Source of the DNA: Siphonodentalium dalli
Taxonomy: Eukaryota > Mollusca > Scaphopoda > Gadilida > Siphonodentaliidae
Assembly: GCA_032622095.1 (NCBI GenBank)
Contig: CP136062.1
Location: 129,969,282-130,033,281, forward strand
Direction of reading: 5' to 3'
Length of the DNA: 64,000 nt
Shown here: piece by piece, positions 1 through 11,677 of the stretch
How the letters are laid out: each line of letters begins with the position of its first letter
How positions within the stretch are numbered: position 1 is the first letter of the stretch
Made by a program: the position numbers and the translations under genes
The notes under the pieces: model-generated
What the model was told of the DNA's origin: nothing
Databases searched by the model: none
The model's input: only the letters and a program-made list of their open reading frames with translations

Positions 1-99
1 TCAGCTTGAGGCTAGAAGATTATGAGAGATACTTTGTTATATCAAATTGTTTTGCGCTTTGTAGATCAAATCTAGTTCTTACGTCAGAATAATTGGAAG

Positions 100-351
100 G
101 TACATATGCCACTTTTAATTTTGAGATATTCGTCATGCGTATGATTGCCAGTTGATTTAAGTCGTCCCTACGATTTGAACAAACAGCACGTTAGAGATAA
201 TCCATACTGTGAATGTGGGGAGATTGAAACAGCAGCTCACTATTTACGCTATAATATTCGTTTCGAAAACGAAAGAAAAATGTGCATTGGCAGTCTGAAA
301 ATGAAACTTGAAACGAAAATATTATTAATGGTTTTCACGATTTATCTTTGA
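100..351 (+). pseudogene. Decayed C-terminal end of a non-LTR reverse transcriptase
   Basis: An open frame from 145 to 351 reads NPYCECGEIETAAHY followed by an arginine-containing helix (FENERKM). This is the Cys/His cluster (CxCG, ET, H) found after the reverse-transcriptase or RNase H domain in several non-LTR retrotransposon groups. Just upstream, in another frame, an MRM-x-AS stretch at about 135-150 resembles the preceding conserved segment, so a frameshift seems to separate them. There is no ATG start and nothing recognisable further 5' in the window; the element probably continues off the left edge. The frame stops at 349-351. This is a broken fragment with no expected function. The clade is not determinable by eye, and the match is a pattern resemblance only. 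Confidence 0.5.
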
Positions 352-1294
352 ATGAAAATTTCGAAATATTTCCACAAGTCCAAAAGTTTACAATAATTAC
401 AAATAGATTTCGCAACTAATGCTACGATTGACCTTCACTACTTGCATCATGCACGAATACACCAGTACACGGTATCATTTTCAATAATTTTTCGGCTATT
501 CTTTCGATTCCACAAATTCTGATGTCAATTTGGCTGGGATAATACGTGGAGAGATGCATGCTAACATTGCCATATTGTAACAGTGATCGTTCTTATGCGG
601 GATAAAATGGTCCGCAATTTGTTTCTTGCCAGTCAAGATGCATTACATCGAGTAATATTTAGGACAAAACCAGTTACACGCACTTTCAATTATTCCCACC
701 TCCATTCCAGAAAGTAACTCCCTAATTCATCAATGCTAACTCGTATATAGCCTCGCCATCAATCAAGTCTAATTTCAACCGACTTACTAATGTACTTAGA
801 ATAACTAGCGACTGCCTCGACAAATTGCCAGATTTAACATGCGAGTGTAAAATAACTTATCAGAACTAATAGCAGCTTTTAAGTCTGAACCTGTCGACAA
901 ACGGGGCAAATTTTCTGTAATTAATGGCACCATTCGGAAGCTAATGATACCAGATTAGCGCTATACAACGAGTGGCGAGGCACCAAGCTTTCAGCTCGAA
1001 CATAATTGGAATCATTGGGTGGCGATATCTTAGCGGTAATTTTCATTAGGGGGAAATTTGTTCGAAGTGTTTGTTATTATTTGCGTATTGGGGTGTCGTA
1101 AATGTGATCATTTGCGCGAGAAGCTGCCCCGGAGAAGATTGAGCCATATATTTCCAAGTAGTTATTGTAGTTGGATTGCACTGGCGCTAGCCAACAATCA
1201 TACGCGTCATATGCGGCCTCGGTGCCATTATATTTCTAAATCTCTGCCAATTTAGACTTCTTCTGATTTTGACCATGCGCAATTACGAGACCCC
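352..1294. other. Unique non-coding stretch, no gene seen
   Basis: I see no open frame with protein character, no repeat with another part of the window and no RNA gene. Composition is more balanced than in the flanking repeats, and short TAAT/ATTA cores are frequent (for example around 915-960). It could be intergenic or intronic DNA, or a regulatory element. An open frame at 1058-1255 has no recognisable motif and I treat it as chance. Confidence 0.4.
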
Positions 1295-1480
1295 CGACTA
1301 AAGATAATTGAAACAGGATTGGCGGTTCAGGGGATCATACAAGCAAACGCGATTATACCGAGAACGGAGCTCTGTTTTTAATATTCTGAAGCCACATGAC
1401 AAACATATAGGTATGGATCAGAATCATGCTTATAAAATATAAAAGATTTTTAATTGTTGACAACGTATTGATTTTTTAAA
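1295..1480 (+). repeat. Dispersed repeat A, copy 1
   Basis: The stretch from the CTAAAGATAATTGAAAC start through CCACATGACAAACATATA to TTTTTAATTGTTGA recurs in the same orientation at 3374-3560 with scattered substitutions and small indels. It has no coding character and no clear terminal repeats. In the second copy it lies directly beside repeat B, so A and B may be parts of one larger old element. Confidence 0.7.
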
Positions 1481-2478
1481 TTACAATTATCTGAAATCAT
1501 CCTCGTGTAATGTCAAACATTTCGATATCATACATGTACATTCTTTTAGGTATAGAAAATGTAAATAGTAGTATATGGTGTCAATTCGGATATGATATCT
1601 CTAATATTGAAGATTGCTGGTCGGCTTAAAAATGTTCCAGCCCTTCCCGCCAGTACTTCCAAAACAGCTACATAATTTCTATGAAACTCATTTTTAAAGT
1701 TTGTGGTGGGTCCTGCAGTTTCGTCATGGCTATAGCATTTTAATTTACATGTGCGTTCATCCCACATTAATAAACTTGGCAAATTTGAAAAGTAATAAGA
1801 AGAGGAATATAAGAAATATCTTTTTCTGGAATAACTTGTGTTATCTAAATATAACAGCATATCTGAGTTATTCGCTCATGTTCTAAATCTATCGTATGCA
1901 TGCCTCCACAAAACATGGAACGTGTGGTCGTTTATACTAAATCGTCCTCTAACCGATGCTGTTTAAAGGCACGTGATGCTTTAGTTGTCGAAAGTATTCA
2001 TATTTGTTCTAATCACCGTAAACAGAAAAACATTAAAACGCATACAGTTTCGTTCATATATACCATGACCATCACGTAAGCAGCATGTTATCATAAAGAC
2101 CTACTATATTTTACCTAAGCAAGAGCCTGATTGTGTTACAGAAGACAGCACAATGCTACTGGCTAATCACACACAAATGGCATAAACGCTCTTTATTAGT
2201 TCCATATCAGGAATTCACCAACATAGAACGCTTTTTATGTTTACCATCATAATATAAACAAACACCAGAAAAGTTACTTTTTATGCTTTTGTTTACATAA
2301 CAATGGTCAAACATTTGACAATAACATGCTGTTTATGCGATATTTCTTATTTGTATACGGACAAAGTCTCTACATTTTGATGTTCTTTCTGTTTGTGGCG
2401 GTTTTTGACGGGTGGAAATATTTTCACAGGATACCCACCGCCAAGGCCAACCGTACCTTTAACCAGTTTTTTGTTGGC
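1481..2478. other. AT-rich stretch, no gene seen
   Basis: Open frames here (for example 1546-1860 on the minus strand) are short, AT-driven and without motifs. I find no repeat or RNA gene. Confidence 0.4.
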
Positions 2479-2790
2479 GGGGGCTCGGTGGCTCAATCGG
2501 TTAGGGGTATAACCCAAGGCCGTTTCGCCCTCCAGCGCTGGCGATAAAGGTTCAAATCCACATGTTTCCATCGTGGACTTTGTAACTCGAAATCGTTAAC
2601 TGGTGGAGTTGCCAGTTACTCGCCGATGGCCGGTGGTTTGCCGCACATGATCGACGAGTTTATCAGCCATTGAAATCACTGTTAGATTAGCCGTTAGTGT
2701 GCGGATTTCCTCCAGCACTAAAACTGGCAATGTCGTGATATGGCATTAGTTGCTGAAAGCGACATTAAACCCAAAATCAATCAATCATTA
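2479..2790 (+). mobile_element. tRNA-derived SINE, essentially full length
   Basis: The 5' head is tRNA-like, with an A-box-like TGGCTCAATCGG (2489-2500) and a good B box, GGTTCAAATCC (2549-2559), about 50 bases apart as in a Pol III internal promoter. A body of about 200 bases follows. The 3' end carries GTCGTGATATGGCATTAG and GACATTAAACCCAAA and finishes in a short ATCA-repeat tail (to about 2787). This tail style is familiar from molluscan SINEs. Imperfect TTAACCA-containing flanks at about 2459-2478 and 2788-2800 could be the target-site duplication. A SINE of this kind has no protein and depends on a LINE partner. Related tails occur at 28005-28105 (minus strand) and weakly at 13515-13568. 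Confidence 0.82.
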
Positions 2791-3164
2791 ACCATGTTGG
2801 TGTTTAATCCGGCACTGAACAATGTGCATTAATTCGGTGAATACACAGCTGGATTGGTACAGCATTTCTATACAAATTTCGCTATCAACTTTCTTTTTTC
2901 GAGAGATTATTTCCGGTGCTATCTTGTTATTTTTTGGCAATTACTTCCCCTCAGATATATCTATTAACTCCGTGCAATCAATTTGATATTTGACATGCTG
3001 TTATGGGATGTCTTTATTTACTGGCTCTGCCTCGGGTGTGTACTCTTGGAAATGTATTTCGCTTTTACATTGGCAGGAATTAGTGAAAAATAAACACCTA
3101 GAACATTCGACCTCCGGGTACGTTCTTATCCGTGAATTATGTTGTTATATCATTACCACTGGCA
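2791..3164. other. No gene seen
   Basis: Short unique stretch between the SINE and repeat B. No motif-bearing frame or RNA gene is visible. Confidence 0.4.
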
Positions 3165-3376
3165 CGTACCATTTAGCAAGCGTATATATGCGAAATAGAG
3201 AATCAGTCTTCATCCTGTAAAACTGAAGAATATCAAGTGTATTTAACGGGAGTTTGGATGTCGGGATCTCTGTGGAAAATATAGCAGTGCATGGTTCGAA
3301 AGGAAAGAAATTTCCAGGCATCACTGAATGCGACCCCATGGCATGCCACGGTTGTAGTATATGTTATGAAATCATC
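3165..3376 (+). repeat. Dispersed repeat B, copy 1
   Basis: From TTTAGCAAGCGTATAT through GTCGGGATCTCTGTGG to GTAGTATATGTTATGAAATC, this recurs in direct orientation at 3847-4066 with small differences (for example one base missing in the GCATGCCACGG segment). There is no coding character. Confidence 0.75.
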
Positions 3377-3560
3377 CAACTAAAGATAATTGAAACTAGA
3401 TTGGCTGTTCCGGGGATCATACAAGCAAACGCGATTATACCGAGAACGGACGTCTGTGAATATTCTTAAGCCACATGACAAACATATATAGCTATGGATC
3501 AGCATCATGCTTATAAAATATAACAGATTTTTAATTGTTGAAAACGTACTGATTTCTTTA
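3374..3560 (+). repeat. Dispersed repeat A, copy 2
   Basis: Second copy of the repeat at 1295-1480, same orientation. It begins where repeat B copy 1 ends and stops at the AAAGGGGTACTG terminus of the next element. Confidence 0.7.
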
Positions 3561-3846
3561 AAGGGGTACTGCACACTAAAACCGGCCATTCAAGGGACCA
3601 TCTCATTTTATACTCAACAGAATATATGCAACAAATGAATGAATTTGAGCCATATATATATATATATATTAGTCCAAAATACACCCATGTGCTCTATGAA
3701 TGATGCAAACAACATGGTAATTATAATGAAAATTAATTTATGGCTGGAGTCATAAATTCATTTTCGTTATAATTACCATGTTGTTTGTATCGTTCATTCG
3801 GTCAATGCGTGTATTTGCACTAATCCGTGGTTCAAATTAACGGAAC
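3557..3846. mobile_element. Inverted-repeat MITE, family C, copy 1
   Basis: It starts AAAGGGGTACTGCACACTAA and shares the following segment (GGGACCATCTCATTTTATAC, then the ACAAATGAAT region) with the MITE at 17003-17214. The middle folds back: 3668-3733 pairs with about 3753-3830, including the nearly perfect stem beginning AACAACATGGTAATTATAAT (3709-3728), around a loop near 3745. A TA microsatellite (about 3652-3669) sits in the left arm. The outermost right arm is missing or decayed. There is no protein; it is presumably mobilised by an unseen transposase. Confidence 0.65.
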
Positions 3847-4066
3847 CATTTAGTATTTAGTATTTAGCAAGCGTATGTGAAATATAGAGTCAGTCTTCAT
3901 CCTGTATATATAACTGAAGAATATGAAGTGTATTTAACGGGAATTTGGATGTCGGGATCTCTGTAGAAAATATAGCAGTACATGGTCCGAAAGGGGAGAA
4001 ATATCCTCCTATCACTGAATGCGACCCCATGCATGCCACGGTTGTAGTATATGTTATGAAATCATG
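3847..4066 (+). repeat. Dispersed repeat B, copy 2
   Basis: Direct-orientation copy of 3165-3376. Copies 1 and 2 flank the family C element and repeat A copy 2, which suggests local duplication or nested insertion. Confidence 0.75.
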
Positions 4067-4127
4067 AGCATTTCAGGATCGAACATTTTTGCATTCAGTG
4101 CTTTAAATTATCATATATATACCACTG

Positions 4128-5167
4128 TAATATACAGTTATCGCCCGCGATTGAGTGAGACACGGGGATTTGTCGCCCGCTCGAGACCTGGAATGTCACC
4201 CGAGGGCCGCCAGGCCCGAGGGTGACATTCCAGGTCGAGAGCGGCGACAAATCCCCGTGTCTCACGAAAACAAGGGTGATAACTGTTTTGTTATCTGACA
4301 AAGGAGTACACACGAACCTCCTTAATAGCAGGCATAAATGCGCGCATGTATTCTTTAATCCAGTTCGAAAAGTAAATTTTATGTTGGAATCATCGCTATT
4401 TAGAAAATAAAACATTCATAATCTGGATCAATTAACAGACCCGTCATTTGCGCAGCTATTCTCCGGTCAGTTTGCTGGTTGCATTGTGGAAATCGGTTCA
4501 CGGAAAGAGGAGTAAAGCAATTTCGAAGTTGAGTAGCCATGCAGCGAAATGTTCGGTTTCGTTTCAAATGGCCGTGAAGACGCCGACAGACGTGTTCATT
4601 TCCAGATTGCTAAAATGTGAAACTAACACGTTGTAGTATAGTGCAAACAGAAATTGACATATGTCACAGATAGTTACGCAACATACGGGTATTCTCTGAA
4701 GTCTGAGGAATGTATTGAAGAAAAAGAAATAGTCAATTGATAAACAGTAAAGATTGGCTATTTGAACTAGTACATAAACGTATTTGTAACGTATGTACAT
4801 CGTATGTGCGATTGCCTGCAGCACACACCAACTGCATAATACGGTTTATCTATTTGTTCCACGGTCTTTATTATTAATATAAAAAGGTCCAATAGGAACA
4901 TTACACATTATAACGGAGTTGTGTCCGCGATAACACCATTTATACATAGCGTGCATTAATTGCAACTAAAAAAACACACAATTATGCAAATTAGCAAACA
5001 CCACAGTTCGCGGTTGTTGTGATACAGTGGGGTTGATAAAAACAGTGTTTTCGAAAATTGTTAGAGAGCTGTGAGGGTGTCTCTGCACGTTGAGTTCTTC
5101 GTAGTTCTATGTTTACTGGTAATAGCTGAGCGGTCAATAACTGAGACAATGTTACCCTCGAGGGTAA
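4128..5167 (+). repeat. 1-kb tandem duplication, copy 1, with a 5' hairpin
   Basis: This unit begins TAATATACAGTTATCGCCCG and ends with the palindrome TTACCCTCGAGGGTAA (5152-5167). The same order of segments repeats in 5168-6127 with moderate divergence and small indels. At its start, 4134-4285 is a long hairpin: the left arm ACAGTTATCGCCC...GGAATGTCACCC pairs with GGGTGACATTCC...GGTGATAACTGT. No frame in the unit has recognisable protein character. Confidence 0.8.
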
Positions 5168-6127
5168 TAATATACAGTTATCGCCCGCGATTGAGTGAGA
5201 CACGGGGATTTGTCGCCGCTCGAGACCTGGAATGTCACCATCGGGCCTTCCCCGTGTCTCACGAAAACAAGGGTGATAACTGTTTTGTTATCTGACAATG
5301 GAGTACACACGAACTTCCCTAATAGCAGGCATAAATGCGCGCATATATTATTTAATCCAGTTCGAAAATAAAACATTCATAATCTGGATTAATTAACAGA
5401 CCCGTCATTTGCGCAGATATTCTCCGGTCAGTTTGCTGGTTGCATTGTGGAAATCGGTTCACGGAAAGAGGAGTAAAGCAATTTCGAAGTTGCATGAGTA
5501 GCCATGCAGCGAAATGTTCGGTTTCGTCTCAAATGAGCGTGAATACGCAGACAGACGTGTTAATTTCCAGAATGCTAAAATGTGGAACTAACACGTTGTA
5601 GTAGTGCAAAACGAAATTGACATCTGTCACAGATCGTTACGCAACATACGGGTATTCTCTGAAGTCTGATGAATGTATTGAAGAAAAGAAATAATCAATT
5701 GATAAACAGCAAAGAGTGGCCATTTGATCTATAGTACATAAACGTAGTTGTAACGTATGTACACCGTATGTGCAATTGTCTGCAGCATACCAACTACATA
5801 ATAAGGTTTATCTATTTGTCCCACGGTCGTTATTATTGATATAAAAAGGTCCAATATGAATATTACACTTTATAACAGATATGTGTCTATGATAACACCA
5901 TTATACATAGCGTGCTTTAATTGCAAATAAAAAACACACAATTATGCAAATTAGCAAACACCACAGTTCGCGGTTGTTATGAAACAGTGGGGTTTATAAA
6001 AATAGTGTTTTTCGAAATTATCAGAGAGCTGTCAGAGAATCTCTGCGCGGTGAGTTCTTCGTAGTTCTATGTTTACTGGTAACAGCTGAGCGGTCAATAA
6101 CTGAGACAATGTTACCCTCGAGGGTAA
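5168..6127 (+). repeat. 1-kb tandem duplication, copy 2
   Basis: Direct repeat of 4128-5167, starting at the equivalent TAATATACAG and ending in the same TTACCCTCGAGGGTAA palindrome (6112-6127). Its hairpin (5174-5282) is shorter because the inner part of the right arm is deleted. Both copies share blocks such as CAGACCCGTCATTTGCGCAG and the CACACAATTATGCAAATTAG region, so the order is conserved end to end. Confidence 0.8.
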
Positions 6128-6130
6128 TAT

Positions 6131-6276
6131 GGTGATTTATCGCCCGCCATGTGACGCACTCTCAGCCAATCAGAAGAGAGGGAAATGGGATGAAGGATAA
6201 CAAGGTGATTTACGGCCCGCCATGTGACGCACTCTCAGCCAATCAGAAGAGAGGAAAATGTGATGAAGGATAACAA
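6131..6276 (+). repeat. 73-bp tandem repeat, two copies
   Basis: Units 6131-6203 and 6204-6276 each run from GGTGATTTA to GAAGGATAACAA and contain CTCAGCCAATCAGAAGAGAG. They differ at only a few bases. They directly follow the second 1-kb unit and share the GTGATTTATCGCCCG style of its ends. The CCAAT motif is present in both units. Confidence 0.85.
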
Positions 6277-6697
6277 ATCCATTTATTACATGATCCTACC
6301 CTTATTCCATTCAATAAACTCATTCTATAAATTGTGATATTAAACGTTCGTGTAATAACAGGAAATAGTGCCAGGTGACCTTTGACTTCCGGTTTGTCGT
6401 ATGTTTATATTCCGTACGCTATATACGTCTCAAAATACTATGGCTTCCAATATTTTTCCAACAAACTCTAATGAACGAAGAATTTGAAAAGTTATGTCAT
6501 TAAATATTCGCTATCAAATACGCCAAAGAGTCTTTATTTATATGTGACTATATTATTTCTTTACGCGGACAAACAACGCATAGTGAAGTGAAACGTCATC
6601 GCACGCCTTATAGAAGCCTATAATGTTCGTTTCGTGTCATATTCGTTGATTTAAGTATGCTTTGTCGAGGTTTTGGATCCTGTAATAAATAGAATAT
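6277..6697. other. No gene seen
   Basis: AT-rich unique sequence between repeats, with no frame or motif of note. Confidence 0.4.
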
Positions 6698-6846
6698 ACA
6701 ACTCGTCCCCAGTTTATAGCATCACCAGTAAATTAGATGCTATAACTCGTCCAGTAAATTAGATCTGGACCTCGCCAAAGGCTCGGTCCAGACCTAATTT
6801 ACGGGACTCGTTTTGTAAATCCCGCTATAAACTGGGGACGAGTTGT
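6698..6846. mobile_element. 149-bp foldback element
   Basis: The left end ACAACTCGTCCCCAGTTTAT pairs with the right end ATAAACTGGGGACGAGTTGT. Inner arms also pair (GTAAATTAGATCTGGAC with GTCCAGACCTAATTTAC) around a short loop near 6775. This is typical of a small non-autonomous hairpin MITE. Confidence 0.75.
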
Positions 6847-6987
6847 AGATCCTCTATGTGTTAAATATTTGAACACGAAAACTGTAACAAATAATTAATA
6901 ATAGAACATCAAAAATTACTAACACTATAGTGTTAAAATCTTTAACACTAGTGTACAAAATATTTTAACGCGAGCATGTGGTCGGAA

Positions 6988-7243
6988 CCAAGCCTTGATA
7001 TAGTGAGCCTGTCATTTGCAGAATGAGGTCCCCAGAGGGTGAATTTAGTGATACTATCCCGCACATCGGGCTAGCATCACCAAATTCACCCTCTGGGAAC
7101 CTCATTCTGTTTAGGCCTTAGCAGAATGAGGTTCCCAGATGGTGAATTTGGTAATGCTAGCCCGCTGTGCGGGATAGCATCACTAAATTCACCCTCTGGG
7201 GACCTCATTCTGCAAATGACAGGCTCACTATTTCAAGGCTTGG
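6988..7243. mobile_element. 256-bp near-perfect palindrome, family E, double copy
   Basis: The outer arms run from CCAAGCCTTGATATAGTGAG (6988 on) to the complementary CTCACTATTTCAAGGCTTGG ending at 7243, with very few mismatches. Each arm itself contains a smaller palindrome of about 100 bp bounded by CAGAATGAGGT and with a GCTAGCCCGC / GCGGGATAGC centre. It is therefore a palindrome of palindromes. Single copies of the inner unit recur near 28993-29090 and 31415-31505, with fragments at about 31640-31775. Confidence 0.85.
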
Positions 7244-7487
7244 TCGGAACGCATGTAACACAGAAGGAACACATGTTGATGTTTATACCCCCAAATTGTA
7301 ACACTGGTGTTTGAATAGGATCACATTATCGTTAACTCTTGAAACCAACAGTGGTACATTTTGATTATCAATGTTCAAACAAGACACCCATTCTTTCACG
7401 AGAATGGCTGACGAAGGAAAATTAATCGTCCTGGAACAATGCTATTCAGACAGTTGATTAAAATTTCAAACCAATCCAAATATATAG

Positions 7488-8766
7488 ATAACTGATACCA
7501 CAGGTCTCCAGAACAAAAATTGACCCCACCCCAATAGTAATTAATCCTATAGAAAGGTACCCAACTTGGCCGGTTCCAATTTTTTATAATTTTTTCAAAG
7601 TCCACAAACAGTTTCAAAATAATTATTGTTACATAAATGCCTCATAAATAGGTAGAAATATATTTTATTACTCTTCAATTTGTTGTGTCCCATGTACAAA
7701 TTGGGTCAGAAAAACTCCGGTTATGAGCACAGCTCTGACGCAAACCGGCTGTTAAAATCACTCGTTCGAGATGGTGTCCACTAAACTGAGTCAAAGAGTC
7801 GGATTTTTACACCGACGTGTGCTTCAAAAACACACTCAACGGTAAGTAGAATATATATTATACATCATTAGAAGCGGAATTGTTTACTGACCAACCCAAA
7901 CCAGTCACTCCACATCACGGCATCGTATCACGAATTTATTGAGAAAATCAGTTTTATCACGTATTTTTGAGAAAATCAGTTTCATAAATCCGCAAGCAAA
8001 TTTAAATTTTCCAAAAACCAGCCATTTTGTGCAAGTCTACTGTGAGTACTATTTATGGTTATTATGCAACACAATATATCTTTATAAAAATGAAATAAAT
8101 ACACAAAGATTGAATTAACACGAATGCCGATTTGAAATCATACATCTGGACAAGAATATAACTTCATAAATATTTAGAGCGTATATACATTACTTCTTCG
8201 TTATGGCCAATGACAAATTATAGTGTTAAGTCATTTCAGCTTACTTACAAAATGGCTGGTTTTGGAAAATTTAAATTGGCTTCCGGGTTTATGAAACTGA
8301 TTTTTTCAATAAATACGAGAGATACGATGCCGTCATGTGGCGTGATTGGTTTTGGTGGGTCAACAAACAATTCCGCTTCTAATTATGTATAATATATATA
8401 TTCTAATTACAGTTGAGTGTGTTTTTGAAGAGCAAGTCGGTGTAAAAATCCGACTCTTTGACCCAGTTCAGCGGACACCATCTCGAACGAGTGATTATAA
8501 CAGCCGGTTGCGCCAGACCTGTGCTCATAACCCGAGTTTTTGTGAACAAATGTTTACTCGAAATTGAAGAGTAATAAAATATCTTTCTACTTATTTATGA
8601 GGCATTTATGTGACAAAAATTATTTTTGTGTATTTTGAATCTGTTTGTGGACTTTGAAAAAATGATAAAAAGTTAGGCCCGGCCAAGATGGATACCTTTC
8701 TATAGGATTAAATATTATTGAGGTGGTGTAAATTTTTGTTCTGGGGATCTGTGTATGATACATAAT
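7488..8766. mobile_element. Long inverted repeat, arms of about 0.5 kb
   Basis: The left arm 7488-8031 and right arm 8246-8766 are reverse complements over nearly their whole length with moderate divergence. Landmarks are CCAGAACAAAAATT near both outer ends, AATCCTATAGAAAGGTA, GCCTCATAAATA, and the inner CCAGCCATTTTGT. The spacer is about 0.2 kb. The left arm carries an extra internal duplication of about 30 bp (GAGAAAATCAGTTT twice, near 7940 and 7970). No protein frame fits; it is probably a foldback or long-TIR non-autonomous DNA transposon. Confidence 0.82.
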
Positions 8767-11218
8767 ATTGAAACATTATAGTTACACTCAAAAATGTCTT
8801 CAGTGGTTCTTATCAGTACTTTTCTGAACGATTATAATTGTTACTCATAATTTAGAAATATTCTGATATTATTAGATGTAATGAATATGAAGACATCCTT
8901 TGAATCTTAACAATTAAACTGCCAATTAAACTACATAGTGCAGAATATTTTTCACAAAGTATGCCATGCAGTCTTATCCTGGCCAACAGTCTGGATATTT
9001 GTGTTCTGGTATAAACTAAAGTAATAACTATTGCGAAAATTTAAAAATGACGCCCGATGTTGTGACTGCATATACATGTATTTTAATGGCTACGTTACCC
9101 AGCGTACAGCAAATAACCATACAGTCAAGTGACTCATGCATATGTGTCACACGAGAGTAGGTAAGTAACCCCATTTTCTTCTCTACCGCAGCCATCCCAT
9201 ACGAACTTACTCCCACCATGTTAAATATATACAGTCGTGATTTCGCAAGACCTATCTAGACAAATTAATGGCTAGCATTCCAGGTCGCACACGTCCATCG
9301 CGTAGTTTTTTTCCACGAATTTGCACCCAATGATCCTATGGTATAATGACAGGTGTGTCTATGATTAAGAAGGAATAATCCAAAAACCACTATGTAGCTG
9401 GAATGTTCCGCTCGAGTTGATATCAATTATCGGATATGGTTCCGTCCGGCTAGCGAACTTTAAACGAGTGAACATTAATTATGGATCTCGGACGTGGGCT
9501 GACGAATGCGAGATAAGTAAATGCCATAAATAAATGAAAAAGGAGAATTTTATTCAGATTATTAATTGGGATCGCTTGTGATGTTCGTCAAAGACTGGAA
9601 CGGAACACCGGATCATGACACCTTAACGACTCTTGGTTATCAAAAGAAGGTTTGGGCCAATTCGTATATAAAAAGTACTCCGCTACCTGTTGGGTATATG
9701 TGGGATCCGATTAGCATGACACATATGTAAAAGAAAATCTTAAAGTCTAAAACTTTCTTTCAATAATGGCATTTTAATATTTTCGTCCGCAAAAAGGATA
9801 CTATATACTATAGTATATATAGTTCTATTAAGCATTTGACATAATTAAATCCCATTCTATCTTCCTCCGAATCTTGTATATTGATTACCAAGCACTATTG
9901 GAAGATCGAATAAAACGATTGCAATGCATGTTGAAAATTTTATTATACAAATTACAATGGCCATGCGAATGTACTTGAATGTATACATGTATACCATATT
10001 GGCAGTACAATTGTGGATACACATGGATGTGGAAATGTTCCGTGTTTGTAGCGCATCATAACACCAAACAGTTTATACATTTTCCAATATAATGATGACA
10101 ATATATACCTGTACAGTCTATGCATCGTACAGCCCTCGATGGAAGTGGGCTACATATACCTGAACCCAGGATTGATAGACAAGTAATGTGGTCCCATGGC
10201 CGCGCTGTTGTATAGATTTTCACCGGCTATGCATTTGTAACGACTTGGTTGATTCCTGTGCGCATGATAGATAAATCTGTAGATTTATCGGGAGACGTCA
10301 ACACATAAATGTAGAACAAAATGCCTAAATGGAATCATTCCAAGTGAGAATGTGTTGCTTTGTAATCAACTTGCAGTTTTCATAAATTATACACGGGAAC
10401 GGGTAACATGAGAAAAAAGTGCTACCTCGAATACTAAAGAGATGATAAGGGATAGCATTTATATGTGCATCGCCCCACTGCGAGGGGTAAGAACTCCCGA
10501 ATATGGCACCCGGTTTGTTGTGACGTGCATCCCATGAGGTGTGGTGTATGGGTCCTGTGGTAATGGTATCAAATGAGCGACATGCAGTTGGGTGCGACAA
10601 TCATGTAGCTCATGACCCAGTTCAGTCCTTCGTCGCTTCAAGGCCGGTGGTTCAGTTGACCCGGCTCAATAAATCGGTCACACGACGAATCGAAGCAGTG
10701 ATGTGTTGATAACGTACGATATATTTATAGCCGATTCGTCCGAGCTGGTTCTACAAGGAATCACAAATGTGCATAGAATGTTAAAAGCAAATGTTTATAA
10801 AAGTGCTATGAAACCAGATGAACAACTATATTCTGACATCCAACCGGTCTCAACACCCATCGATATTGAAATTTTTTACACGAAACTATACCGCTGAGTA
10901 CATTTGCACCACCACCTTTGTAGTGTTTTATGTGCCAAAATAATGGTCACGCCCAACAAACTAGCTAGAAACAGTAAAGAAATTATCTGTGCACGGTGTA
11001 CTGCACCAGAACGTGAACACACGGGTTGCTCAGAACTACAGAAGAGCTAAAATTTACTGTATCGGTGCACACTCAGCAATGGATCGTTCATGTCCCATTA
11101 TGGGATTGTGAAAGTACGAAAATAAGATTGAGAAACAACTTTCATACCCAGATGCTCACAAAAATGCTCGACATCGGCCGTAAGCTGGGCGCAGAACATT
11201 TTATGTGGTTGTGTCCTG
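8767..11218. other. 2.4-kb stretch without a recognisable gene
   Basis: Several short frames exist (9028-9219 and 10325-10600 minus, 10703-10897 and 11026-11223 plus) but none has a domain or repeat match. About 9240-9660 is unique and relatively balanced in composition. A small perfect palindrome, GATAAATCTGTAGATTTATC, lies near 10271-10290. Confidence 0.4.
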
Positions 11219-11222
11219 TTTA

Positions 11223-11677
11223 GGTTACACTGGTGTAAATGTATTCCATAGGCCTCGGTGCTAACGTTTTAGCGTTATATACTGTTGGCAATATAAACTT
11301 TGTGTCCAAAATTTTCTTTAAATCTGAAAAATTGACATTTGGGGAAACTTTATACACACAAAAATCATGTCTGTCTAGCAGGGAATTCGCCTTTAAATCT
11401 TGTGTTTTCGTAATTAGTGTTAGAACCGCATAAAAAAATACTGTCATATTTTACACCATACCAACAGTTTCAAAATTCACTACACAAAGGGTTAATTCCT
11501 GTGTCAATGGCTATTTTACTATGGGAAATCATAGGGAAGAGGTGTGATGATTTTTTTATGCAAAAAGCACACAAGGCTATAGACCAACCAGGACCCAGTG
11601 TCTATTTTATTCTCTCCTATATATTCCTCCCGCATCCGCTAGATGTCACTCCGAACCCTATTTACACCAGTGTAACC
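11223..11677 (+). repeat. Left terminal direct repeat of element 1
   Basis: 455 bp with 18-bp terminal inverted repeats (GGTTACACTGGTGTAAAT). Near its 3' end it has TATATA (11618-11623) pointing into the interior. The CCAAT motif of the other copies is changed to CCAAC here. Confidence 0.8.

Noticed and set aside
1058..1255. 65-residue open frame with Cys and Arg residues
   Set aside because: No recognisable domain, no ATG at its start and no homology in the window; chance frame.
2481..2560. Functional tRNA gene
   Set aside because: A and B boxes are present, but no clean cloverleaf is apparent and the segment continues into a SINE body and tail.
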